A stretch of DNA of 64,000 nucleotides from Bosea sp. Tri-49 (GTDB taxonomy: Bacteria; Pseudomonadota; Alphaproteobacteria; Rhizobiales; Beijerinckiaceae), in assembly GCF_003952665.1 (NCBI RefSeq), contig NZ_CP017946.1, positions 1,302,001 to 1,366,000 of the forward strand, in the 5' to 3' direction. Positions 1-8,914 of the stretch are shown here, piece after piece. The position numbers and the translations under genes were made by a program. Within the stretch, counting starts at the first letter, position 1. Each line of letters opens with the position of its first letter. The notes under the pieces were generated by a model, which worked only from the letters and a program-made list of their open reading frames with translations, did not search any database and was not told the DNA's origin.

Positions 1-770
1 CGCTGCCGGCGACGAGCGGCGCGTTCGAGGCGGCGAAAGCTGGCAATCCTGATTTTGCCCGCTGGGTCGAAACCAATGTCACTGATCACCGCCAGCCGGG
101 CTATGCCGCGCTGACGATCTCGCTGAAGCCGATCGGCGCTCCTCCGGGGGACGCCACCAGCGACCAGATGCGTCTCGTCGCGGACCTAGCGGACGAGTTC
201 TCCTTATCCGAGATCCGCGTCACCCATGCCCAGAACCTTGTCCTGCCGCAGGTGAAGCAGGCCGATCTGTTCGCGGTCTGGCGGCGGCTTGGCGAAGCCG
301 ACCTGGCCACGGCCAATGTCGGGCTGATCACCGACATCATCGCCTGCCCCGGCCTCGACTACTGCGCGCTGGCGACGGCCCGCTCGATCCCGATCGCGCA
401 GGCACTGGCCCAGCGTTTCGCCGATGCCGGGCGGCAGAAAGAGATCGGTGTGCTCAACATCAAGATCTCCGGCTGCATCAATGCCTGCGGCCACCACCAT
501 GTCGGCCATATCGGCATTCTTGGCCTCGAGAAGCGCGGCATCGAATCCTACCAGATCACGCTCGGCGGTGACGCGACCGAAAACGCCGCGATCGGCGAAA
601 TCCTCGGTCCCGGCCTCGCGGCCGAGGACGTGCCGGACGCGATCGAGCGCATCGTCTCGGTCTACCTGGCCCAGCGCCAGCAGGGCGAGAGCTTCATCGA
701 CAATGTCCGCCGCATCGGGCTTGCGCCCTTCAAGGCGGCTTTCCAGGAGGCAAGCCATGCCGTTGCTTGA
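1..770 (+). CDS. cysI: Nitrite/sulfite reductase (sulfite reductase hemoprotein), C-terminal part
   Basis: The gene enters from the left edge; the first full codon is at position 3, so only the C-terminal 255 residues are seen. The protein is expected to reduce sulfite to sulfide in cytosolic cysteine synthesis, using siroheme and a [4Fe-4S] cluster. The four cluster ligands are visible as CPGLDYC (C-x5-C) followed about 40 residues later by CINAC (C-x3-C), in the classic siroheme-protein arrangement, with the GHHHVGHIG stretch just after. The end overlaps the next gene by 14 bases, so the two are probably translationally coupled. Assimilatory nitrite reductase shares this fold, but the neighbours (DUF934, cysG, sulfate transporter) favour sulfite. 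Confidence 0.93.
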   Translation, partial: LPATSGAFEAAKAGNPDFARWVETNVTDHRQPGYAALTISLKPIGAPPGDATSDQMRLVADLADEFSLSEIRVTHAQNLVLPQVKQADLFAVWRRLGEADLATANVGLITDIIACPGLDYCALATARSIPIAQALAQRFADAGRQKEIGVLNIKISGCINACGHHHVGHIGILGLEKRGIESYQITLGGDATENAAIGEILGPGLAAEDVPDAIERIVSVYLAQRQQGESFIDNVRRIGLAPFKAAFQEASHAVA

Positions 771-1275
771 CCGTCACGGCGCCAAGGCCGAGACCTGGAC
801 CCGCAACGAGGGCGCCGCGATCGACAATCTCTCGCATGCGCTCGTCGACTGGGCGGCGTTGCCGGAGGCGCTGGCGCAGAAGACGCGCGACCAGCGCATC
901 GGCGTCGTCATCCCCAACACCGTCCGCATTCCCGAGCTCAAGCTGCTGATGCGGCAGCTCTCGCTGATCGCGATCAGCTTCCCGTCTTTCGGCGACGGGC
1001 GCGGCTTCAGCCTGGCGCGCCTGATCCGCAATCACGGTTTCACCGGCACGCTGCGTGCCAGCGGGCCGCTGATCGTCGACCAGTTCGCGTATGCGCTGGC
1101 CTGCGGCTTCGACGAGGTCGAGCTGCCGGAAGCCAGCGCTGCGCGCCAGCCGGTCGAGCAATGGACCAAAGCGCTCGGCCAGATCAGCCATGGCTACCAG
1201 CGCGGCTATGGCGACAGCGGCAACATCCTCGACCGGCGCCGCTCGGCCCGCCTGAAACATGCTGCGGCGAGCTGA
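757..1275 (+). CDS. DUF934 family protein, sulfite-reductase partner
   Basis: This 172-residue cytosolic protein belongs to DUF934 (COG3749), a family nearly always encoded next to cysI and of unproven biochemical role; an accessory part in sulfite reduction is the usual proposal. I recognise the family from the IPNTVRIPEL and FPSFGDGRGFSLARLIRNHGF segments. The ATG at 757 lies inside the end of cysI and is preceded by GGAGG at 746-750, which decides this start over longer readings of the frame. It is followed after 76 bases by a small membrane protein gene and then cysG. It should not be labelled cysH: no PAPS-reductase motif is present. Confidence 0.88.
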   Translation: MPLLDRHGAKAETWTRNEGAAIDNLSHALVDWAALPEALAQKTRDQRIGVVIPNTVRIPELKLLMRQLSLIAISFPSFGDGRGFSLARLIRNHGFTGTLRASGPLIVDQFAYALACGFDEVELPEASAARQPVEQWTKALGQISHGYQRGYGDSGNILDRRRSARLKHAAAS

Positions 1276-1351
1276 GACGATGCACGGTTCGGCCCAACCC
1301 AGCCTGCGGCGGCCGGCCGACCGCCATAGCGACGATGAATGGGAGGAGGCC

Positions 1352-1519
1352 ATGCTGAACGACGCCCTGAGCCACTCCGCTCCCGGTCCGCGCGAGCGCT
1401 GGTTCGATCTTTGCTTCCGGCTTATCATCCTGGTGCTTGCCGGTCTGTGGTTGTTCATGCCACCTGCGGGCGACACCCGGACGCAACCCGATGTGAAGGC
1501 CGTAGCGACGCAAAGATGA
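1352..1519 (+). CDS. Small single-pass membrane protein in the sulfite-reductase operon
   Basis: A predicted 55-residue protein. A strong ribosome binding site, GGGAGGAGG at 1341-1349, stands 2-8 bases before the ATG at 1352, and the stop codon overlaps the cysG start in an ATGA, so the reading frame is well supported by its signals. About residues 19-35 form one hydrophobic helix (LCFRLIILVLAGLWLFM), with charged ends. I recognise no family. Its place between DUF934 and cysG suggests either a role in sulfite reduction, for example membrane tethering, or simply translational coupling for cysG; both are inference. Confidence 0.55.
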   Translation: MLNDALSHSAPGPRERWFDLCFRLIILVLAGLWLFMPPAGDTRTQPDVKAVATQR

Positions 1520-2973
1520 GCGCAAGACGCCCGGAGACAATCGCCCCGCGCCGGATCGAACGGCTCGCGACCCTGCCGCTCTTCCACAAGCTGGAGGGGC
1601 GCAAGGTCGTGCTCGCGGGTGCAAGCGATGGGGCGCTCTGGAAGGCCGAATTGCTCTCTGCCGCCGGCTCCGACCTGCTGATTCTTGCCGGCGACCAGCC
1701 TGAGGTGTTCGCCGGCCTCGCCGCTGATCCGCCGGCCGGCTCGGTGACGGTGCTGCCGCGCGCCTGGCAGGCCGATGATCTCGACGGCGCGGCGCTCGCC
1801 ATCGCCGATATCGAAACGCTCGACGAGGCCAGGGCTTTCGCAGCCGCTGCCCGGCAGGCCGGCGTGCCGGTCAATGTCGTCGACAAGCCCGAATTCTGCG
1901 ATTTCGCCTTCGGCTCTCTCGTCAATCGCTCGCCGCTTGTCGTGGCGATCTCGACCGATGGCGCCGCCCCCGTCTTCGGCCAGGCGATCCGCGCCAAGAT
2001 CGAGGCGTTGCTGCCTTCCGGTCTCAAGGCCTGGGCCCAGGCGGCGCATGACTGGCGCCCGCTGGTCAAGGCGCGCGAACTCTCCTTCCCGCTCCGGCGC
2101 GATTTCTGGGTGCGCTTCACCAGCCGCGCCCTGGCCGACCCCCAGCGCCGGCCCGACGAGAGCGATCGGAATGATCTCTCTGCCGTGCTCGACGAGATCG
2201 AGCGTGGCGGCACACCACATGGCCGCGTCACCTTGGTCGGCGCCGGGCCGGGTGACCCGGAGTTGCTGACGCTGAAGGCGATCCGGGCGCTTCAGAGCGC
2301 CGATATCATCCTCTATGACGACCTCGTCTCGGCCGGCGTGCTCGAGCTTGCCCGGCGCGAGGCCAAGCGCATGCTGGTCGGCAAGCAGGGCTATGGCCCG
2401 GCGGTCAAGCAGGACGACATCAATGCGATGCTCGTTTCGCTCGCCGGTCAGGGCAAGCATGTGGTCAGGCTGAAGGGCGGCGATCCCGGCATTTTCGGCC
2501 GCGCCGGCGAAGAGATTGAAGCTTGCCGCCGCGCCGGCATCCCGGTCGCGATCGTGCCCGGCATTTCGGCAGCGCAGGGCGCGGCGGCCTCGCTCGGCCT
2601 CTCGCTGACCCATCGCGACCATGCCCGCCGGCTGCAATTCGTCACCGGCCATGCCCGCGACGGCAAGCTGCCGCAGGATCTCGACTGGAACGCACTCGCC
2701 GATCCGGCCGCGACCACGGCGCTCTACATGGCGCGCGCTACCCTGCCGCTGTTCCGCGAGAAGGCGCTCGCTGCCGGGCTCGATCCTGCCACGCCGGCGA
2801 TCGCGATGCTCGGCGCGACCACCCCGGCCGAGATGCGGATCGCCACCTCGATCGCGGAACTGCCGGAACGGCTTGGCGAGCTTCCGAGCAAGGGTCCGGT
2901 TCTGGTCCTGATCGGCCACGCGATGGGGGCCGCCCTGCCGGCTGCTGCCAGCGGAAAATTGGCGCAAGGCTGA
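1516..2973 (+). CDS. cysG: Siroheme synthase (precorrin-2 dehydrogenase/ferrochelatase plus uroporphyrinogen-III methyltransferase)
   Basis: A 485-residue fused enzyme that converts uroporphyrinogen III to siroheme, the cofactor of the sulfite reductase encoded just upstream. The N-terminal half (about 25-230) is the CysG/Met8 dehydrogenase-chelatase domain, shown by NVVDKPEFCDFAFGSLVNRSP. The C-terminal half (from about 236) is the SAM-dependent methyltransferase, with VGAGPGDPELLTLKA, the VVRLKGGDPGIFGR loop and VPGISAAQGAAA. The N-terminal nucleotide-binding motif is unusual (VLAGASDGALWKAELL instead of a GGG-x-V-A type motif). The ATG at 1516 overlaps the stop of the small membrane protein gene. 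It is the last gene of the sulfite operon before a 173-base gap. Confidence 0.95.
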   Translation: MSARRPETIAPRRIERLATLPLFHKLEGRKVVLAGASDGALWKAELLSAAGSDLLILAGDQPEVFAGLAADPPAGSVTVLPRAWQADDLDGAALAIADIETLDEARAFAAAARQAGVPVNVVDKPEFCDFAFGSLVNRSPLVVAISTDGAAPVFGQAIRAKIEALLPSGLKAWAQAAHDWRPLVKARELSFPLRRDFWVRFTSRALADPQRRPDESDRNDLSAVLDEIERGGTPHGRVTLVGAGPGDPELLTLKAIRALQSADIILYDDLVSAGVLELARREAKRMLVGKQGYGPAVKQDDINAMLVSLAGQGKHVVRLKGGDPGIFGRAGEEIEACRRAGIPVAIVPGISAAQGAAASLGLSLTHRDHARRLQFVTGHARDGKLPQDLDWNALADPAATTALYMARATLPLFREKALAAGLDPATPAIAMLGATTPAEMRIATSIAELPERLGELPSKGPVLVLIGHAMGAALPAAASGKLAQG

Positions 2974-3073
2974 GCTGAACCAAAACGCCGGAGATGCGTT
3001 TTCTCTCTGGCGCGAAAAGTTTGGAAGGGCTCTACTGCCTCGACCAGTTGAGCGATGACCGCCAATTCAGTAC

Positions 3074-3110
3074 GTTCTGTTTGTTTTTCAGAACAGTTTT
3101 GAACCGTTTC
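3074..3110. promoter_or_regulatory. Inverted and direct repeats upstream of the sulfate transporter operon
   Basis: In the 173-base gap between cysG and sbp, GTTCTG (3074-3079) and CAGAAC (3089-3094) form a perfect six-base dyad around a T-rich nine-base spacer. GAACAGTTTT (3091-3100) is then followed directly by GAACCGTTTC (3101-3110), an imperfect ten-base direct repeat. The site lies about 40-70 bases before the sbp start. It could be an operator for a sulfur regulator or a weak terminator of the cysI-cysG operon; nothing in the sequence decides. Confidence 0.35.
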
Positions 3111-3146
3111 GACGGCTTCCAGACCTGTTCAGCACGGAGCACTGAG

Positions 3147-4184
3147 ATGACGCGACAGAGACTTCACCGCCTGCTGCAGGCCGGCCTGGCGCTCGGAGCC
3201 TTCGCCCTGTGCTTCGGCGTGATCACAGGCGCCCGCGCCCAGACCGAACTGCTCAACGTCTCCTATGACCCGACCCGCGAACTCTATCGCGAGATCAATA
3301 CGGCCTTCATCGCCGATTGGAACGGCAAGAACGCCAAGAAGATCAGCACCATCCGCCAGTCGCATGGCGGCTCGGGCGCGCAGGCTCGCACCGTCATCGA
3401 CGGCCTCAACGCAGATGTGCTGACGCTGGCGCTCGCTGGTGACATCGACGCGGTCGCCGAGCGCTCGAAAAAGCTGCCGCTCGACTGGCAGAAGCGCCTG
3501 CCGCAGAACTCCTCGCCCTACACCTCGACCATCGTCTTCCTGGTCCGCAAGGGCAATCCGAAGGCGATCAAGGACTGGGGCGACCTGGTGAAACCCGGCG
3601 TCCAGATCATCACGCCGAATCCGAAGACCTCGGGCGGCGCGCGCTGGAACTATCTCGCCGCCTGGGCCTATGCCGAGAAGGCCTTCAACAAGGACGAGGC
3701 GAAGGTCCGCGACTATATCGGCAAGCTGCTTTCCAATGTTCCGGTGCTCGACACTGGCGCGCGCGGCGCCACCACGACCTTCACCCAGCGCGGCATCGGC
3801 GACGTCTTCCTGTCCTGGGAGAACGAGGCCTTCCTCGCGCTGAAGGAATTCGGCGAGGACAAGTTCGACATCGTCGTGCCCTCGCTCTCGATCCTGGCCG
3901 AACCGCCGGTCGCGGTCGTCGACGGCAATGTCGACGCCAAGGGTACCCGCGCCGAGGCGCAGGCCTATCTCGAATTCCTCTACACGCCGAAGGGCCAGGC
4001 GATCATCGCCAAGCACTATTACCGGCCGCGCAATCCCGAAGCCGCCGATCCGAAGGATATCGCCCGCTTCCCGAAGGTCGAACTCGTCACCATCGATGAG
4101 AGTTTCGGTGGCTGGGCCAAGGCGCAGCCTGCCCATTTCGGTGACGGCGGCACCTTCGACCAGCTCTACAAGCCGGCCCGCTAA
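3147..4184 (+). CDS. sbp: Sulfate ABC transporter, periplasmic sulfate-binding protein
   Basis: A 345-residue secreted protein that captures sulfate (or thiosulfate) in the periplasm. Residues 1-31 are a Sec signal peptide with probable cleavage after ARA, before [16 protein letters not shown], the typical start of mature Sbp/CysP. The [30 protein letters not shown] and [16 protein letters not shown] segments are diagnostic of the family. Longer readings of the frame would bury the signal peptide, so the ATG at 3147 was chosen. It is the first gene of a compact transporter operon; only three bases separate it from cysT. Whether it should be called Sbp or CysP cannot be settled from sequence alone. 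Confidence 0.95.
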   Translation: MTRQRLHRLLQAGLALGAFALCFGVITGARAQTELLNVSYDPTRELYREINTAFIADWNGKNAKKISTIRQSHGGSGAQARTVIDGLNADVLTLALAGDIDAVAERSKKLPLDWQKRLPQNSSPYTSTIVFLVRKGNPKAIKDWGDLVKPGVQIITPNPKTSGGARWNYLAAWAYAEKAFNKDEAKVRDYIGKLLSNVPVLDTGARGATTTFTQRGIGDVFLSWENEAFLALKEFGEDKFDIVVPSLSILAEPPVAVVDGNVDAKGTRAEAQAYLEFLYTPKGQAIIAKHYYRPRNPEAADPKDIARFPKVELVTIDESFGGWAKAQPAHFGDGGTFDQLYKPAR

Positions 4185-4187
4185 GCG

Positions 4188-5033
4188 ATGACGGCGACGG
4201 TCTTCCGCTGGCGCGAGCCCAGCATCCTGCCCGGCTTCGGCCTGGCGCTGGGCATCACCGTGACGGCGTTGTCGCTGATCGTGCTCATTCCCCTCGCCGC
4301 CTTGTTCCTCAAGGCGGCGAGTGCCGGTCCGGCCGACATCTGGGCGGTGGCGACCTCGCCGCGCACGCTGGCGGCGTTGAAGCTCTCCTTCGGAGGCGCG
4401 TTCTTCGCGGCGGCGGTCAACGCGATCTTCGGGCTGATCCTGGCCTGGGTTCTCGTGCGGTACGATTTCCCCGGCAAGCGCCTGATCGATGCGGCAGTCG
4501 ACCTGCCCTTCGCTTTGCCCACTGCGGTCGCCGGCATCTCGCTGGCGGCGATCTATGCGCCCAATGGCTGGGTCGGTGGCCTGCTCGCCCCCTATGACAT
4601 CAAAGTCGCCTATACGCCGCTCGGCGTGATGGTGGCGCTGATCTTCATCGGCCTGCCCTTCGTCGTGCGCACCATCCAGCCGGTGTTGGAAGAGCTGCCT
4701 GCGGATATCGAGGAGGCCGCGGCGCTGCTCGGAGCCAGCCGCTGGCGCACCGTCTTCACCGTACTGCTGCCGCCGGTGCTGCCGGCGCTGCTGACCGGCT
4801 TCGTCCTCGCCTTCGCACGCGCCGTCGGGGAATACGGCTCGGTGATCTTCATTGCCGGCAATGTGCCGATGGTGTCCGAGATTGCCCCCTTGCTGATCGT
4901 CATCCGGCTCGAGCAGTTCGACTATGCCGGGGCGGCCGTGGTCGCGACCATCATGCTCCTGCTTTCCTTCTCCCTGATCCTGCTGGTCAACCTGATCCAG
5001 GCGAGCGCCCGCCGGAGATTTGGCGATGTCTGA
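4188..5033 (+). CDS. cysT: Sulfate ABC transporter permease CysT (CysU)
   Basis: A 281-residue inner-membrane permease, one of the two channel subunits for ATP-driven sulfate uptake. It is rich in hydrophobic helices and carries the cytoplasmic EAA loop, visible as EEAAALLGASRWRTVFTVLLP at about residues 178-198, which contacts CysA. FARAVGEYGSVIFIAGN is the conserved family segment. The gene starts three bases after sbp and overlaps cysW by eight bases, indicating one transcript with coupled translation. Confidence 0.95.
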   Translation: MTATVFRWREPSILPGFGLALGITVTALSLIVLIPLAALFLKAASAGPADIWAVATSPRTLAALKLSFGGAFFAAAVNAIFGLILAWVLVRYDFPGKRLIDAAVDLPFALPTAVAGISLAAIYAPNGWVGGLLAPYDIKVAYTPLGVMVALIFIGLPFVVRTIQPVLEELPADIEEAAALLGASRWRTVFTVLLPPVLPALLTGFVLAFARAVGEYGSVIFIAGNVPMVSEIAPLLIVIRLEQFDYAGAAVVATIMLLLSFSLILLVNLIQASARRRFGDV

Positions 5034-5919
5034 TGCCAGCCTGCCCTATCAGATTGAGGATCTCGCCCCCGCCCGCGCAGCGCGGCGCATAAAAGGCGAG
5101 TCCCGCATCGTCCAGTTCGTGCTGGTCGTCGTTTCGCTCGCCTTCCTCTGCCTGTTCCTGTTCCTGCCACTGATCTCGGTTTTCGTCGAAGCCGGCGCAC
5201 GCGGCTGGCAGGCCTATCGCGAAGCGATCCTCGAGCCCGACGCGCTGGCCGCGATCCGGTTGACGCTGCTCATCGCGGCAATCGCGGTTCCATTCAACGT
5301 CATCTTCGGACTGGCGGCCGCCTGGGCGATCGCCAAGTTCGAGTTCCGCGGCAAAAGTCTGCTGATCAGCTTCATCGACCTGCCCTTCTCGGTCTCGCCG
5401 GTAATCTCGGGCCTGGTCTTTGTGCTGCTCTTCGGCGCGCAGGGCTATTTTGGTCCCTGGCTCGCGGCCAACGATCTCAAGATCATCTTTGCCGTGCCGG
5501 GCATCCTGCTGGCGACGATCTTCGTCACGTTCCCCTTTGTCGCCCGCGAACTCATCCCGCACATGCAGTCGCTCGGCTCGGCCGATGAGGAGACGGCACT
5601 GACGCTGGGTGCCTCGGGCTGGCGCACCTTCTTCACGGTGACGCTGCCGAACGTGAAATGGAGCCTGTTCTACGGCGTGCTGCTCTGCAATGCCCGCGCC
5701 ATGGGCGAGTTCGGCGCCGTCGCCGTCGTCTCCGGCAAGATCCGTGGGGTGACCACGACCATGCCGCTGCATGTCGAGATTCTCTATAACGAGTACATGG
5801 GGGCGGCTGCCTTCGCGGTCGCCTCGCTGCTGGCGGGCCTCGCCCTCGTCACGCTCGTCCTGAAAACCGTCCTGGAATGGCGCTTCGCGGATGCGATCGC
5901 CGCCAGCCGTCGTCACTGA
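5026..5919 (+). CDS. cysW: Sulfate ABC transporter permease CysW
   Basis: A 297-residue inner-membrane permease pairing with CysT. The EAA loop reads DEETALTLGASGWRTFFTVTLP, and CNARAMGEFGAVAVVSG matches the CysW family signature. The ATG at 5026 is chosen over a TTG six bases upstream because a GGAG at 5014-5017 is correctly spaced from it. The start lies within the last codons of cysT. An extended, charged N-terminal tail of about 25 residues precedes the first membrane helix. Confidence 0.95.
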   Translation: MSDASLPYQIEDLAPARAARRIKGESRIVQFVLVVVSLAFLCLFLFLPLISVFVEAGARGWQAYREAILEPDALAAIRLTLLIAAIAVPFNVIFGLAAAWAIAKFEFRGKSLLISFIDLPFSVSPVISGLVFVLLFGAQGYFGPWLAANDLKIIFAVPGILLATIFVTFPFVARELIPHMQSLGSADEETALTLGASGWRTFFTVTLPNVKWSLFYGVLLCNARAMGEFGAVAVVSGKIRGVTTTMPLHVEILYNEYMGAAAFAVASLLAGLALVTLVLKTVLEWRFADAIAASRRH

Positions 5920-5931
5920 GTGGAAGAGCCC

Positions 5932-6978
5932 ATGTCGGTCGCCGTCACCATCGAAAGCGTCGAGAAGCGCTTCCAGAACTTCCCCGCCTTGCGCGGCGTC
6001 TCGCTCGACATTCAGCCGGGTGAGCTCGTCGCCCTGCTCGGCCCGTCCGGTTCAGGCAAGACGACGCTGCTGCGCGTCATCGCCGGGCTGGAGCAGGCCG
6101 AGCGCGGCCGCGTCCTCTTCGGCGAGACCGATACGCGCGCGCTCTCGCTGCGCGAGCGCCGGATCGGCTTCGTCTTCCAGCATTATGCGCTGTTCAAGAC
6201 GATGAGCGTTGCCGAGAACATTGCCTTCGGCCTGAAATCGCGGCCACGCGGCGAACGGCCGAGCCCCACCGAAATCAAGAAGCGCGTCTCCGATCTCCTG
6301 GAGCTCATCCAGTTGCCGGGGCTGGAGAAGCGCTACCCGAGCCAGCTCTCCGGCGGTCAGCGCCAGCGCATCGCGCTCGCCCGGGCGCTGGCGATCGAGC
6401 CGCGCGTGCTGCTGCTCGACGAGCCCTTCGGCGCGCTCGACGCCAAGGTCCGCAAGGATCTGCGCGCCTGGCTGCGCCAACTGCATCAGCGCACCGGCCA
6501 CACCACCGTCTTCGTCACCCACGATCAGGAGGAAGCGCTGGAACTCGCCGACCGGGTGGCGATCCTCCATGATGGCCGGCTCGAGCAAGTCGGCTCGCCC
6601 GACGACGTCTACGACCATCCGGCGACGCCCTTCATCTGCCAGTTCCTCGGCGACGCCAATCATCTGCCGGTCAAGGTCGTCGGCAGCCAGGCCTTCTTCC
6701 AGGACCGGCCTGTGCTCGGCGGCCTGCGCCAGAATCTTGGCGGGCCGGCCTCGCTCTATGTCCGGCCGCAGCATCTGCGCATCGTCGACGATGCGCCGCT
6801 CGCCTTGCCGGGCGTGGTCGAGCACCTGCGCCGCAACGGCCCCTTGCGCCGCGCCGAGGTTGCAGTCGAAGGGCTGCCCAAGCGGCTCGACGTCGACCTC
6901 GCCAGCCAGGTCGCGCCGGCGATCGGCGAACGCATCCGGCTGCGCATCACGCATGGCAACCTGTTTGCTGCGGCCTGA
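5932..6978 (+). CDS. cysA: Sulfate/thiosulfate ABC transporter ATP-binding protein
   Basis: A 348-residue cytosolic ATPase that powers sulfate import through CysT/CysW. The nucleotide-binding motifs are complete: Walker [10 protein letters not shown] (37-45), Q-loop FQHYALF, signature [15 protein letters not shown], Walker [12 protein letters not shown] and the switch histidine in THDQEEA. The C-terminal third is a TOBE-like regulatory domain. The ATG at 5932 has a GGAAGAG just before it; a GTG at 5920 is possible but less likely. It ends the transporter operon. Confidence 0.96.
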   Translation: MSVAVTIESVEKRFQNFPALRGVSLDIQPGELVALLGPSGSGKTTLLRVIAGLEQAERGRVLFGETDTRALSLRERRIGFVFQHYALFKTMSVAENIAFGLKSRPRGERPSPTEIKKRVSDLLELIQLPGLEKRYPSQLSGGQRQRIALARALAIEPRVLLLDEPFGALDAKVRKDLRAWLRQLHQRTGHTTVFVTHDQEEALELADRVAILHDGRLEQVGSPDDVYDHPATPFICQFLGDANHLPVKVVGSQAFFQDRPVLGGLRQNLGGPASLYVRPQHLRIVDDAPLALPGVVEHLRRNGPLRRAEVAVEGLPKRLDVDLASQVAPAIGERIRLRITHGNLFAAA

Positions 6979-7051
6979 GGTCACCCTCGCCTTTCGTGTA
7001 TCGCGCGGGTTATGCCTGTCGCCCGACACGTTCTGACGACAGGAGACGGCC

Positions 7052-7489
7052 ATGAAGGCGCGGGCGAAATGGGTCGAGGGCATGGCCTTCATGGGTGAGG
7101 CCGGCAGCGGCCATGCCGTGATGATGGACGGCGCGCCTGAATATGGCGGCCGCAACATCGGCACCCGACCAATGGAGATGCTGCTGATCGGGCTCGCCGG
7201 CTGCACCGGTTTCGATGTGGTGCAGATCCTGAAGAAGGGCCGCGAATCCGTCACGGGCTGCGAGGTCGAGGTCGAGGCCGAGCGCGCGACCGAGGATCCC
7301 AAGGTCTTCACCAAGATCCACATCGCCTATCGCGTCAGCGGTCGTGGCCTGTCGCAGGCCAAGGCCGAGCGCGCCGTCACATTGTCGAAGGAAAAATACT
7401 GTTCCGCTTCGATCATGCTGGGGGCGACCGCCGAAATGACCACTTCGCTCGTGGTCATCGACGAACTGCAACAGGAGGCCGCGGAATGA
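7052..7489 (+). CDS. OsmC/Ohr family protein
   Basis: A 145-residue cytosolic protein of the OsmC fold. Two conserved cysteines are present, C51 in LIGLAGCTGFD and C117 in SKEKYCSASIM, in the positions used by OsmC/Ohr proteins to reduce organic hydroperoxides. The general shape is closest to the YhfA-type branch, whose substrate is not well defined, so I do not call it ohr. AGGAGA stands before the start. Its stop overlaps the start of the rhodanese gene in an ATGA, so the two are expressed together, possibly in thiol or peroxide handling. Confidence 0.85.
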   Translation: MKARAKWVEGMAFMGEAGSGHAVMMDGAPEYGGRNIGTRPMEMLLIGLAGCTGFDVVQILKKGRESVTGCEVEVEAERATEDPKVFTKIHIAYRVSGRGLSQAKAERAVTLSKEKYCSASIMLGATAEMTTSLVVIDELQQEAAE

Positions 7490-8349
7490 CGGATATCCCG
7501 ACCTCGGGACTGGTATCTCCCAAAGCCCTGGCCGATGCGCTGGGCTCGCCCGGTCTCGTCATCATCGACATTCGCGCCGCCGCCGAGGGCGGGCGTCAGG
7601 CCTTCGAGGCCGGCCACATCCCCGGCGCGGTACACAGCGACTACGCAGCCGATGGCTGGCGCGCCAAGGTCGGCAATGCGCCCGGCATGCTGCCGCCGCT
7701 CGATCATCTCGCCGAGCTTACAGGACGGCTCGGCATCACCCCGCCGAGCAAGGTCGTGATCGTGCCGGCAGGGCTCACTGCCAGCGACCTCGCCGCCGCT
7801 ACCCGTGTCTACTGGACGTTGAAGCTGATCGGCCATGGCCAGCAGGCCATCCTCGACGGTGGCTTCAAGGGCTGGCAGACGCAGCCGGGGCTACCGATCG
7901 AGACCGGGCCGGCCAAGCCCACGCAAGCATCGCCCTATCCTGTCGTGGTTCAGCAGGAGCTGCGCAGCACCGCCGATGCGACCCTGGTGGCGTCGCGTAG
8001 CAAGCTGGCGACGCTCGTCGATGCCCGCTCCGCCAGCTATTATGAAGGCAAGGAAAAAGCGGCCGAGGCGGCACGCGCTGGGCACATCCCCGGCGCCGTC
8101 TCGCGCGACTACGCCGCAGCCTTCGACCCCGCGACCGGGCGCTTCAAGCCGGCCGGCGATCTTTCCGCTTTGTTCGGCTCAGTGCCGACGGGGCCTGCCG
8201 TGTCTTATTGCAACACCGGCCACACCGCCTCGCTGAACTGGTTCGTCATGTCGGAGCTGCTCGGCCGCGACGAGGTCTCGCTCTATGACGGTTCGATGAC
8301 GGACTGGACGCAGGATCCGGAGCGGCCGGTTGCCGCTGGAGCCGCCTGA
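7486..8349 (+). CDS. Two-domain sulfurtransferase (rhodanese/SseA type)
   Basis: A 287-residue cytosolic protein with tandem rhodanese domains, predicted to move sulfane sulfur from a donor such as thiosulfate or 3-mercaptopyruvate to a thiophilic acceptor. The first domain (about 8-140) lacks a cysteine at the active-site loop (IVPAGLTASD), as expected for the structural domain. The second (about 160-280) carries the catalytic Cys242 in SYCNTGHTAS, and each domain has the AGHIPGAV signature. The CNTGHT loop differs from the CGSGVT loop of typical mercaptopyruvate transferases, so substrate is uncertain. It is coupled to the OsmC gene, and lies near the sulfate genes. Confidence 0.88.
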   Translation: MTDIPTSGLVSPKALADALGSPGLVIIDIRAAAEGGRQAFEAGHIPGAVHSDYAADGWRAKVGNAPGMLPPLDHLAELTGRLGITPPSKVVIVPAGLTASDLAAATRVYWTLKLIGHGQQAILDGGFKGWQTQPGLPIETGPAKPTQASPYPVVVQQELRSTADATLVASRSKLATLVDARSASYYEGKEKAAEAARAGHIPGAVSRDYAAAFDPATGRFKPAGDLSALFGSVPTGPAVSYCNTGHTASLNWFVMSELLGRDEVSLYDGSMTDWTQDPERPVAAGAA

Positions 8350-8383
8350 GCGGCAGCTCCAGTTCGCTGGCGGATCACTGCGC

Positions 8384-8914
8384 TTACCGACTGGTCGAGA
8401 CCGAGCGGTTGCCCTGGCGGTCGACATGGACGCCGACGCGAGTACCGTCGGCCTGGGTGGTCCAGGTCGAGGTGATCCCGGTCTGCGAATTATACGTCGT
8501 TCGGCTGCGGGCTCCCGCCTGATCGGCCCGCTGCCCGGCCGGTCGGAAGCCGGTGCGGACGACACCATCCGGCGTCACCGTGGTGACGAAGCGGTCGCCG
8601 CTGGCGAGCCCGACGGAGCGGACACGGGTGCCGTCTGGCAGGACAGTTTCGGCCGAGGCTACGCCGACCTGATGCTGCATGGCGCCACCACCAGCGCGTG
8701 GCCCGGCGGCGCGGTCGGCCCGGCCGGCGTGGCCATAGCTGCTCGCGGGCTGTCCGAGCTGCGGCTTGTTGTGGAACACAGCCCAGCGGTCATCGCCGCC
8801 ACCGCCTCCGCCACCACCCCCGCCGCCCTCGCTGGCAAATGCCGGCGCCAGTGGTGCGGACAGGCAGAATGCGATCAACAGCGTACCTGGGATGCGAAGA
8901 GAATGCGTAGCCAT
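8384..8914 (-). CDS. Secreted glycine-rich protein of unknown function
   Basis: A 176-residue protein with a clear signal peptide (cleavage probably after AFA at about 27) followed by an uninterrupted run of 11 glycines. The C-terminal part has repeated VLPDGTRVRSV / VTPDGVVRTG / TQADGTRVGVHVDRQGN segments, a small beta-type repeat with a DG turn. I recognise no functional family. The glycine codons are mixed, so the tract is not a simple slippage repeat. The gene converges on the rhodanese gene and is divergent from rimO. Confidence 0.7.
   Translation of the reverse strand: MATHSLRIPGTLLIAFCLSAPLAPAFASEGGGGGGGGGGGDDRWAVFHNKPQLGQPASSYGHAGRADRAAGPRAGGGAMQHQVGVASAETVLPDGTRVRSVGLASGDRFVTTVTPDGVVRTGFRPAGQRADQAGARSRTTYNSQTGITSTWTTQADGTRVGVHVDRQGNRSVSTSR

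Noticed and set aside
730..2967. Very long minus-strand open frame opposite cysI/DUF934/cysG
   Set aside because: In this GC-rich DNA antisense frames stay open by codon bias; the translation is Arg/Glu/Asp-rich without domains, and the plus strand carries recognised genes.
8780..8830. Poly-glycine tract as a phase-variable repeat
   Set aside because: The codons are mixed (GGC, GGG, GGT, GGA), so there is no uniform repeat unit to slip.
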